DNA from: JBGSWE01 sp049292975
GTDB taxonomy: Bacteria > Patescibacteriota > Saccharimonadia > Saccharimonadales > JACDBH01
Reading direction: 5' to 3'
Length of the DNA stretch: 9,823 nucleotides
Assembly (NCBI GenBank): GCA_049292975.1
Contig: JBATRZ010000035.1
Location: 1 to 9,823, forward strand
Shown: positions 5,602-9,823 of the stretch, one piece after another
Layout of the letters: each line of letters starts with the position of its first letter
How positions within the stretch are numbered: position 1 is the stretch's first letter
The notes under the pieces: generated by a model
Told to the model about the DNA's origin: nothing
Database searches by the model: none
The model's input: the letters and a program-made list of their open reading frames with translations, nothing else
Program-made: the position numbers and the translations under genes

Positions 5602-7185
5602 TTAGCGCGCCTGCTGCAAGCGGGTAAGAAGATATCCGGCTTCTTCCGCATCCATCAGCCGCGTCTGCAGGCTGGCGTCATAGACTGTCGGCGACAGCTT
5701 GGTCTGCAGCAGCTTGCCGCTATCAAAATAATGAGTCAGGATGATGCCGCGCTCGGTGCCAGGCCACTGAGTCTGGTCGAAGTACATATTTCCAAGGCCG
5801 TAATAAATAGCTTTGCCTTTGTATAATTCGTATGTCTGGGGTTGGTGGGCGGATGAACCAACAACCATGTCTGCACCTAAATCTATCATTTCCTTAAAAT
5901 TCTGCTCTTGCCCGCCGATAGGCCCATCGCACGCCGGGAATTCCGTGTAACCGGCCGGGTATGCCTGGCATTCGGCATACTGGATATCTACGATGACGAA
6001 TTGACCCGCCTGTTTGGCGGCTTCTATATCGGCCTTGGCTTTATCGCGAGCGTAGATATTAGCTCCGGCGGTCGTAGTACCGGCAATCGCGCCGCTGCCT
6101 GCACCATCAGCCATATTGTAGCCGATAAAAGCGGCTTTGGTGCCTTTGATGTCCGCTACGTATGGTTTACGGGCTTCATTAGAGTTTAGGCCGCCGCCAA
6201 AGACGTTCCAGCCAAGACCCTGGTACAACTTAATACTCTCCGTGTTATAGGTGCTGCCGTTGTCGTTGTTATGATTGCCGGTTATTTCTACCAAGTCCAC
6301 CCCGCTATCCTTGAGTGTCTCGATAAATTCCGGCGGCGAGCAAAACAGACCGTTGCTGTACTGGCAGCCGTCTCTAAACGACACCTCGTTTGACACGTGC
6401 GTGATATCGGCGTCGCTCATGAAGCTGCCGATCTTGGCGCTAAAGTACTTCGGATCCTTTACGGCGGCCAGCTTGCGCTGCATCAGGCGCGTCAGTGCGG
6501 TCACGCCGGACTGGTTTACCTTTAGTATCCCGTCCTTGCCCTTCAGATCGTTCAGGTCCAGTGTACTCAGTGACTCAGCGGCAGTACCGCTAAAGCTGGC
6601 AATGCGGAACAAGGCACCCTGGTTGTAGCTATCCAGGTAGTATGCGCCCTCCAAACTAAGCAGTTTGACATCGCTGCTAAGCTGGCTTATTGGTATAAAA
6701 ACCACATCATTGCTGCCGAGTTCAGCCAGGGGCTTCTGATTAGCGGGCAGGCTGCTTAGGCCAAGTGCCGCGGCTGCTGCCTCTTTTATCACTGCTTCGG
6801 CCTCAGGTACTATTGATACCTGCAACTTCGGTAGTTCTGCCTTGGTAATGGATTGCCGTACCGAGTATACGTCTGTTACGGGTACATAGGCTGCCAGGAC
6901 GAGCGCGGCGTTGTTATGCATTAGCGCGGTCGTGACGCTGGCGGTCGAGTTGCCATCGTATGACTTTGCCTGCGCTTTGATAGCTCCGGTTATCTTTGTC
7001 TTTTCAGTTTCAATAACGCTGGCGTCAAAGCCCAGGCTATTAGCGGCGCGCTCTGCCGGCGACGGCCTAAGGAGCATAAAAGCTCCGGCGCCTGCAGCGG
7101 CAACGGCGGCGACAGCTATTAGCCATTTGCGGCTTTTCTTGCGCCGCGGCGGCTGCCGGTACACGGAATAAACACCATTATGCAT
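5602..7185 (-). CDS. Membrane-anchored CapA-family (PGA_cap) protein
   Basis: A 527-residue envelope protein. A basic N-terminus (RRKKSRK) precedes one membrane anchor (about 21-39), so the rest should lie outside the cytoplasmic membrane. Residues 45-225 form an N-terminal domain of the kind found in large CapA proteins of Patescibacteria and Chloroflexi. Residues about 228-490 are the CapA/PGA_cap calcineurin-like domain: SNEVSF (265-270), TGNHNNDNG (302-310), VVGSSAHQPQ (441-450) and YYGLGNMYFDQ (461-471). The usual first metal motif (GD-x-M-L) is replaced by GVTALTR (227-233). Cysteines C274, C282, C406 and C419 could form disulphides. The family was named for poly-gamma-glutamate capsule synthesis; the actual reaction here is unknown. 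GGAAG lies four bases before the ATG. A terminator and a tRNA fragment lie immediately upstream, so it has its own transcription or depends on read-through. Confidence 0.88.
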   Translation of the reverse strand: MHNGVYSVYRQPPRRKKSRKWLIAVAAVAAAGAGAFMLLRPSPAERAANSLGFDASVIETEKTKITGAIKAQAKSYDGNSTASVTTALMHNNAALVLAAYVPVTDVYSVRQSITKAELPKLQVSIVPEAEAVIKEAAAAALGLSSLPANQKPLAELGSNDVVFIPISQLSSDVKLLSLEGAYYLDSYNQGALFRIASFSGTAAESLSTLDLNDLKGKDGILKVNQSGVTALTRLMQRKLAAVKDPKYFSAKIGSFMSDADITHVSNEVSFRDGCQYSNGLFCSPPEFIETLKDSGVDLVEITGNHNNDNGSTYNTESIKLYQGLGWNVFGGGLNSNEARKPYVADIKGTKAAFIGYNMADGAGSGAIAGTTTAGANIYARDKAKADIEAAKQAGQFVIVDIQYAECQAYPAGYTEFPACDGPIGGQEQNFKEMIDLGADMVVGSSAHQPQTYELYKGKAIYYGLGNMYFDQTQWPGTERGIILTHYFDSGKLLQTKLSPTVYDASLQTRLMDAEEAGYLLTRLQQAR

Positions 7186-7202
7186 ATGACTTCCAGTGTA
7201 CT

Positions 7203-7227
7203 AAAAAAGCCCGTCTCATGACAGGCT
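7203..7227 (-). terminator. Rho-independent terminator after a broken tRNA-Gln 3' half
   Basis: On the minus strand AGCCTGTC pairs with GACGGGCT (8 bp with one G-U) around a 4-base loop and is followed by six T. It lies five bases after the CCA end of the tRNA fragment at 7232-7252, exactly where a tRNA gene terminator would sit, and 18 bases before the CapA start. Confidence 0.8.
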
Positions 7228-7251
7228 CTTATGGCTGGGGCGGAGAGACTC

Positions 7252-7277
7252 GGTCACATTTTGCGGTCACATTCTGC
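7252..7277. repeat. 13-bp tandem repeat GGTCACATTYTGC, two copies
   Basis: Two adjacent copies, GGTCACATTTTGC (7252-7264) and GGTCACATTCTGC (7265-7277), differ at one base. The second copy plus GACC forms a 7-bp hairpin (7265-7281) with a 3-base loop. Confidence 0.7.
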
Positions 7278-7281
7278 GACC
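7265..7281. repeat. Degenerate fourth hairpin module
   Basis: GGTCACA (7265-7271), loop TTC, TGCGACC (7275-7281): seven pairs with one wobble in the minus-strand RNA. TTTGC precedes it, comparable to CTTGC in the other modules. It lies 66 bases before the next module. Confidence 0.45.
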
Positions 7282-7284
7282 CCG

Positions 7285-7323
7285 ACACCACATCTTTCAA
7301 AACAAGTTTTGAAGAGTGGATGT
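7285..7323. repeat. Long stem-loop (variable hairpin A1)
   Basis: Outer arms ACACCAC (7285-7291) and GTGGATGT (7316-7323, one bulged A) and inner arms TTCAAAAC (7296-7303) and GTTTTGAA (7306-7313) with a 2-base loop form one long interrupted hairpin immediately before the module at 7325. Confidence 0.6.
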
Positions 7324-7324
7324 C

Positions 7325-7352
7325 CTTGCGATGATCCACTGGATCATCTCAC
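7325..7352. repeat. 28-nt hairpin module, copy 1
   Basis: CTTGC (7325-7329), arm GATGATCC (7330-7337), loop ACT, arm GGATCATC (7341-7348), TCAC (7349-7352). The stem is a perfect 8 bp. It has the same 5+8+3+8+4 geometry as copies 2 and 3. On the minus strand it reads GTGA-stem-AGT-stem-GCAAG. Confidence 0.75.
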
Positions 7353-7358
7353 CCGAAA

Positions 7359-7391
7359 CTTCACGGCGGCAAGCACAGCTTGCCCCGGAAG
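7359..7391. repeat. Long stem-loop (variable hairpin A2)
   Basis: CTTC (7359-7362) pairs with GAAG (7388-7391), CGG (7364-7366) with CCG (7385-7387), and GGCAAGC (7368-7374) with GCTTGCC (7378-7384) around the loop ACA. It has single-base bulges and occupies the same position before copy 2 as A1 does before copy 1. Confidence 0.6.
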
Positions 7392-7396
7392 ATTTC

Positions 7397-7424
7397 CTTG
7401 CAAAATGCCACTGGCATTTCTCAC
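7397..7424. repeat. 28-nt hairpin module, copy 2
   Basis: CTTGC (7397-7401), arm AAAATGCC, loop ACT (7410-7412), arm GGCATTTC, TCAC (7421-7424). Seven of eight positions pair. It starts exactly 72 bases after copy 1. Its TCAC runs into the tRNA-Gln T-stem fragment that starts at 7423. Confidence 0.75.
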
Positions 7425-7473
7425 TCCCGAATGCGCACTCGGCAGTTTGAATCTTAACCACAAAAACGAAAAG

Positions 7474-7498
7474 AGCCGGACAAAAGTCCGGCTTTTTT
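7474..7498 (-). terminator. tRNA-Gln terminator
   Basis: AGCCGGAC (7474-7481) and GTCCGGCT (7486-7493) form a perfect 8-bp stem with a 4-base loop. On the minus strand it begins seven bases after the CCA of tRNA-Gln and is followed by CTTTTCGTTTTT. The plus strand also has six T after the stem, so it could stop both directions. Confidence 0.85.
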
Positions 7499-7500
7499 CG

Positions 7501-7575
7501 TGGCTGGGGCGGAGAGACTCGAACTCCCGAATGCCAGGACCAAAACCTGGTGCCTTACCACTTGGCGACGCCCCA
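7501..7575 (-). tRNA. tRNA-Gln (UUG anticodon)
   Basis: A 75-nt cloverleaf with encoded CCA. Acceptor strands TGGGGCG and CGCCCCA pair fully, with U1-A72 and discriminator G as in bacterial tRNA-Gln. D-stem GCC/GGC; anticodon stem CCAGG/CCTGG around the loop TTTTGGT, giving anticodon TTG; T-stem GGGAG/CTCTC around TTCGAGT. It is followed by its own terminator (7474-7498). Upstream on the minus strand, TTTACA (7624-7619 region) and TAAACT about 19-20 bases later are a plausible promoter. Broken copies of the same tRNA lie on both sides. Confidence 0.96.
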
Positions 7576-7647
7576 GCGTCTAATCTTCATGATAGTTTAA
7601 CGTCGTTCCGGACACATATTGTAAATTGTAAGGCAGCCTGGTGCCTT

Positions 7648-7660
7648 GGCAAGCTTTGCC
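7648..7660. repeat. Short hairpin at the edge of the D-loop insert
   Basis: GGCAA (7648-7652) and TTGCC (7656-7660) pair around GCT. It directly abuts the tRNA fragment at 7637-7647. Confidence 0.4.
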
Positions 7661-7669
7661 TGCCCACAG

Positions 7670-7706
7670 ACTTTTCATGCATGCAACCAGTTGCATCCTG
7701 AAAAGT
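7670..7706. repeat. Long stem-loop (variable hairpin A3)
   Basis: ACTTTTCA (7670-7677) pairs with TGAAAAGT (7699-7706), 8 bp; inside, ATGCAAC (7681-7687) pairs with GTTGCAT (7690-7696), 7 bp, around a 2-base loop. It precedes the third 28-nt module as A1 and A2 precede theirs. Confidence 0.65.
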
Positions 7707-7709
7707 TCT

Positions 7710-7737
7710 CTTGCGACCCGCCTCAGGCGGCTCTCAC
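7710..7737. repeat. 28-nt hairpin module, copy 3
   Basis: CTTGC (7710-7714), arm GACCCGCC, loop TCA (7723-7725), arm GGCGGCTC, TCAC (7734-7737). Seven of eight positions pair (one C-C mismatch). It has the same 28-nt geometry as copies 1 and 2, but the stem sequence is entirely different. It ends at the junction with the tRNA-Gln 5' fragment. Confidence 0.72.
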
Positions 7738-7760
7738 ACTTGGCGACGCCCCAGCGTCTA

Positions 7761-7935
7761 GGTGTAATGGATGTGTTGGTATTTTGCCAGTAAAATTAGT
7801 TTGCCGGCAAAACTTGCAGCCTAACCCAGCACTCTCCTATCAAATCCGGAAATCCTGTCTCGGATTTGGCAAAAACAAATCGGTCCCGTTAGCAAATAGT
7901 ACCAGATTATATCTGTTAATTCCAGGGCGGGTTAA
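7761..7935. other. Non-coding spacer with two inverted repeats
   Basis: This stretch lies between the broken tRNA 5' half and the end of the 194-aa gene. It contains a perfect 12-bp palindrome TTTGCCGGCAAA (7800-7811) and an 8-bp stem CAAATCCG/CGGATTTG (7841-7848, 7861-7868) with a 12-base loop. Neither is followed by a T-tract. No gene or clear promoter was seen. Confidence 0.4.
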
Positions 7936-8520
7936 TTAGATCATGCTAACGGCGGCTGTTAGTGTGCTGGTATTTATGACATGTACCAAGAAGTATTTTC
8001 GGCGCGGCGTGAAAAGCCGTGAAAAGTAAGTGGGCCGCAGCACAACAAGGTTTTTTTCAAACGATAAATCTTCGATAATACCGCTAACCCGTCTGGCCTT
8101 GATGACCGAGGCGCTCAGCTCATTTGAGTTTTGCACCAACCAAACAGATTCAAAGGGTTGGAAGCTGGCGTCCTCGAGCAAAAATACGTGCTTCCTGCCG
8201 ATGTATTTCTTCTTGAGCTCGTCCTCTCGCCCGTATACTGCTTGCTGGGCAGCTGCGGCAATCTGTTCTGATTGGACGCGTTGCAGATGGGCGTCAAGGC
8301 TGTCGCGGGTAAGACGCTCCCGCATTTCTTCGGGTATATCCTCGGGTGTAAGATACAGCCCGTTGCCGGCCTGCAGCTCTTCTAGCGTGCGCAGCGTGTT
8401 GGATTCGGACATCCCGGCCGTAGCCTCGGCGCTGTACATGGTTACCAAGTTCGTTACTGCAGACCGGAACTCTTCTATAAGCGATGCTGATTGCTTGGCC
8501 TGGATTTCTTTGGTACGCAT
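7936..8520 (-). CDS. Hypothetical protein, 194 aa, unrecognised
   Basis: I do not recognise this family. There are no membrane helices or signal peptide, so it is probably cytosolic. Residues 1-105 are polar, rich in E, Q and A, and look helical (AKQSASLIEEFRSAVTNL; DSLDAHLQRVQSEQIAAAAQ), with coiled-coil character around 72-105. Residues 106-194 look beta-rich, with alternating hydrophobic strands (RKHVFLLED, SVWLVQ, SASVIKARRVSG, KNLVVLRPTYFSRLFTPRRKYFLVHVIN) and a basic patch TPRRK near 171-175. A helical adaptor plus a small beta domain is a plausible reading, but no function can be given. AGGG lies seven bases before the ATG and supports the start. The gene is transcribed towards the tRNA-Gln region and away from the flippase-like gene. 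Confidence 0.75.
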   Translation of the reverse strand: MRTKEIQAKQSASLIEEFRSAVTNLVTMYSAEATAGMSESNTLRTLEELQAGNGLYLTPEDIPEEMRERLTRDSLDAHLQRVQSEQIAAAAQQAVYGREDELKKKYIGRKHVFLLEDASFQPFESVWLVQNSNELSASVIKARRVSGIIEDLSFEKNLVVLRPTYFSRLFTPRRKYFLVHVINTSTLTAAVSMI

Positions 8521-8731
8521 AAAATTACCCTACCATAAAGCAGGTTAAAAAACATACACCTTAGCCTCCTGGGATACTTGCTTGCCGCTGGTAACCGCAG
8601 ATCTTAAGCAAGTACTTGTTAGTTAAGAAGCTGCATGTACCCCTTAGCCGGCAAATAGTTTTGTCGCCTGCCAAGCACTTTTCCTTAAGCGGTGATGCGG
8701 CATAAGTGCTATATTAAGACAAAGGCCGCGC
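8521..8731. promoter_or_regulatory. Divergent intergenic region with inverted repeats
   Basis: This is 211 bases between two divergent genes. TACTTGCTT (8575-8583) and AAGCAAGTA (8606-8614) are perfect 9-bp inverted arms, and the right arm overlaps the palindrome CAAGTACTTG (8609-8618). AGCACTT (8674-8680) and AAGTGCT (8704-8710) are 7-bp arms, the second overlapping the plus-strand extended -10. These could be operators. Confidence 0.45.
8707..8724 (+). promoter_or_regulatory. Extended -10 and ribosome site of the flippase-like gene
   Basis: TGC-TATATT (8707-8715) is an extended -10. AAAGG near 8721-8725 lies about six bases before the ATG at 8732, supporting that start. The leader is about ten bases. 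Confidence 0.55.
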
Positions 8732-9673
8732 ATGATACGCCAAAATAAAAAGACCCATCTCTATATACCCATAATGCTGATACTGACAGCGCTGCTTGGG
8801 TTGTATGTGCTTGTTCCGCAATACGATTCGCTGCAAAAAGGAATCAATATGATTCCTGCCGCCGATACCAATCTGCTGCTAATGGCCTGCGCATTGGTAT
8901 TTGGAACTTATTTTATGGCAGCAGTTACTATCCAGTACCTTGCTATTAAACACCTGCCTGCCAAGCGGACGCTGCTGGTGCAATACGCCAGCGGTTTTGC
9001 CGGTAAACTCGTGCCCGCCGGTGTTGGCGGCATGGCGCTTAATGCGCGCTATCTGCAGAAGCAGCGGCTCAGCGTTTCACAGGCCAGCGCTATTGTAGTG
9101 CTTAACGCATTACTTGGTTTTGCGGGCCACATATTGATAATCCTGCTTAGCCTATTATTTGCGAAACAGACGCTCGGGGAAGTATTCAGCCGGCACCTGC
9201 CGCCGGGCGTCATAATTGTTGCTGCCGCCCTGATTGTCATTACGCTTATCACGGTCTTATATACCGGTTATTTCCGGCGGCGGTTAGAAAGCTGGTTTGC
9301 TGGCGTGCTTAAAGTACTCACGGCATACCGCAAGCGGCAGGGCGCTCTGTTAGGTGCTTTGCTTGGGTCAATCGGCGTGACCGTGCTGTTTACCGCTGCC
9401 CTGTACTGTGTGGCATTAAGCCTGGGAATCAGACTGACCCTGCTCCAGGTACTTTTGGTATACACTGCTAGCGCGCTTGGTTCAGCCGTGACGCCGACAC
9501 CAGGCGGTATCGGGGGCGCCGAAGCTGCCTTGGCAGCCGCTTTGATTGCGGCTAATATTCCGGCCGCCGAAGCTGTATCTGTAGCGGTGACTTACCGCCT
9601 GATCGCCTTCTGGCTGCCGCTAGCGCCCGGCCTGGTGTGTTTCCAGCTACTTATCAAGAAGCACTACATATAA
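8732..9673 (+). CDS. YbhN/MprF-type membrane protein (lysylphosphatidylglycerol synthase TM region, UPF0104)
   Basis: A 313-residue integral membrane protein with about eight helices (roughly 11-29, 46-70, 80-100, 118-143, 157-179, 208-230, 236-252, 262-310). It matches the LPG_synthase_TM/UPF0104 family (COG0392): GFAGKLVPAGVGGMALNARY (88-107), the diagnostic TPTPGGIGGAEAAL (254-267) and YRLIAFWLPLAPG (288-300). In MprF this region flips aminoacylated lipids across the membrane; stand-alone members such as YbhN lack the cytosolic aminoacyl-transferase domain, as here. The likely role is lipid or glycolipid translocation or envelope support, with substrate unknown. It is monocistronic as far as visible and divergent from the 194-aa gene. 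The N-terminus (MIRQNKKTH) is short and basic, consistent with a true start. Confidence 0.9.
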   Translation: MIRQNKKTHLYIPIMLILTALLGLYVLVPQYDSLQKGINMIPAADTNLLLMACALVFGTYFMAAVTIQYLAIKHLPAKRTLLVQYASGFAGKLVPAGVGGMALNARYLQKQRLSVSQASAIVVLNALLGFAGHILIILLSLLFAKQTLGEVFSRHLPPGVIIVAAALIVITLITVLYTGYFRRRLESWFAGVLKVLTAYRKRQGALLGALLGSIGVTVLFTAALYCVALSLGIRLTLLQVLLVYTASALGSAVTPTPGGIGGAEAALAAALIAANIPAAEAVSVAVTYRLIAFWLPLAPGLVCFQLLIKKHYI

Positions 9674-9696
9674 TATACTTACCGCGCCTTGGAGGG
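9669..9696 (+). promoter_or_regulatory. Consensus -10 (TATAAT) and strong Shine-Dalgarno after the flippase-like gene
   Basis: TATAAT (9669-9674) overlaps the stop codon of the preceding gene; no good -35 is visible. GGAGGG (9691-9696) lies three bases before an ATG at 9700. Confidence 0.4.
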
Positions 9697-9699
9697 CTT

Positions 9700-9747
9700 A
9701 TGCTTGTCTGTGAGATATGGCATTGGACTGAATGCATGCTGGCGTAG
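9700..9747 (+). CDS. Possible 15-codon leader ORF
   Basis: A short ORF encoding MLVCEIWHWTECMLA with a strong ribosome site upstream. Its 3' half lies in an imperfect hairpin (TGGACT 9724-9729 with AGTCCA 9746-9751). It could be a leader peptide for the gene starting near 9775, or chance. Two Trp and two Cys in fifteen residues are unusual but not proof. Confidence 0.2.
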   Translation: MLVCEIWHWTECMLA

Positions 9748-9774
9748 TCCAGGCATCTCTGTTATCGTAAGCGT

Positions 9775-9823
9775 ATGAAATCAGCCCAGGTTCCGGCGTC
9801 CCGCAACCAACGCGCCCTAACCT
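9775..9823 (+). CDS. Possible start of a gene leaving the window
   Basis: An ATG at 9775 opens a frame (MKSAQVPASRNQRALT) that is still open at the right edge. No Shine-Dalgarno is present, but TGT-TATCGT (9760-9768) forms an extended -10 six bases upstream, consistent with a leaderless start as seen elsewhere in the window. Only 16 codons are visible and no family can be assigned. Confidence 0.35.
   Translation, partial: MKSAQVPASRNQRALT

Larger units (their letters stand above)
7232..7434 (-). pseudogene. tRNA-Gln 3' half interrupted in the T-loop by a hairpin-rich insert
   Basis: Positions 7232-7252 are identical over 21 bases to the 3' end (with CCA) of the intact tRNA-Gln at 7501-7521. 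Positions 7423-7434 (ACTCCCGAATGC) are identical to its T-stem/variable region at 7523-7534. Between them, where the intact gene has a single base (7522, in the T-loop), there are 170 bases of hairpins. No sequence matching the anticodon arm, D-arm or 5' acceptor strand follows in this copy. A tRNA-type terminator follows the CCA end. Confidence 0.8.
7637..7760 (-). pseudogene. tRNA-Gln 5' half interrupted in the D-loop by a hairpin-rich insert
   Basis: Positions 7737-7760 are identical over 24 bases to 7559-7582, that is the 5' acceptor strand, start of the D-arm and the seven bases before the intact tRNA-Gln. Positions 7637-7647 (CCTGGTGCCTT) match 7546-7556, the second D-stem strand and 5' anticodon stem. 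Where the intact tRNA has two bases of D-loop (7557-7558), 89 bases of hairpins are inserted. Nothing 3' of the anticodon stem is present in this copy. Confidence 0.8.

Noticed and set aside
7253..7422. Group I or group II intron in a tRNA
   Set aside because: At 170 and 89 bases the inserts are too short, they lie in the T- and D-loops rather than the anticodon loop, and the exon halves are not continuous with one another.
7231..7701. Open frame of 156 codons on the plus strand
   Set aside because: It runs antisense through the intact tRNA-Gln, two terminators and the hairpin repeats, and its peptide is the typical mistranslation of tRNA sequence.
7253..7737. CRISPR array
   Set aside because: The conserved parts are only short tags around variable self-complementary stems. 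There is no constant repeat with unique spacers, and no cas gene is present.
7253..7737. Integron attC sites
   Set aside because: The hairpins lack the RYYYAAC/GTTRRRY core sites, and no integrase or cassette genes are visible.
7841..7868. Terminator for the 194-aa gene
   Set aside because: The 8-bp stem has a 12-base loop and no T-tract on either strand.
8030..8548. Plus-strand open frame of 172 codons
   Set aside because: It is antisense to the 194-aa gene, Ser/Arg-rich, and has no ribosome site; the minus-strand frame has better composition and an AGGG site.
8732..9673. Full MprF lysylphosphatidylglycerol synthase
   Set aside because: The cytosolic aminoacyl-transferase domain is missing; only the flippase-type membrane region is present.
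9724..9751. Rho-independent terminator of the flippase-like gene
   Set aside because: The stem is six base pairs with a 16-base loop and no T-tract follows.

Overview
The window looks like part of the genome of a free-living or environmental member of the Patescibacteria, most likely Candidatus Saccharibacteria. This is an inference. It rests on a bo3-type quinol oxidase beside small envelope proteins, a Patescibacteria/Chloroflexi-style CapA variant, several short membrane proteins of unknown function, and roughly balanced base composition. TGA is used as a stop (YggT ends in TGA), so code 11 fits.

Left part (1-3808, all on the minus strand, read right to left): a PAP2-family phosphatase, an uncharacterised six-helix membrane protein with buried acidic/His motifs, then cyoA and cyoB, which overlap by one base (TAATG). 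cyoB runs off the left edge at residue 483. CyoA/CyoB form the core of a proton-pumping quinol oxidase. The heme, CuB, proton-channel and quinone-site residues are present in the visible part.

Middle (3809-7185): a divergent promoter region leads to a plus-strand YggT-family protein. A strong bidirectional terminator (4430-4463) separates it from three minus-strand envelope genes: a small DUF3566-like membrane protein, a TMEM198/DUF4203-like membrane protein, and a membrane-anchored CapA-family protein.

Right-centre (7186-7935) holds no protein gene but is the most unusual stretch. An intact tRNA-Gln(UUG) with its own terminator sits between two broken tRNA-Gln copies. The left copy is a 3' half interrupted in the T-loop, followed by its own terminator. 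The right copy is a 5' half interrupted in the D-loop. Both inserts are packed with perfect or near-perfect hairpins. They share a 28-nt module, CTTGC-N8-N3-N8-TCAC, whose arms are self-complementary but differ between copies, as in a structured RNA under compensatory change.

Right part (7936-9823): an unrecognised 194-aa cytosolic protein on the minus strand, a 211-bp divergent spacer with inverted repeats, and a plus-strand YbhN/MprF-type eight-helix flippase-like protein. The last 150 bp contain a possible short leader ORF and the first codons of a possible gene leaving the window.

Many promoters here share an extended -10 (TGN-TATAMT type). Most genes have Shine-Dalgarno sites, but cyoA and the gene before it appear to be leaderless or nearly so.
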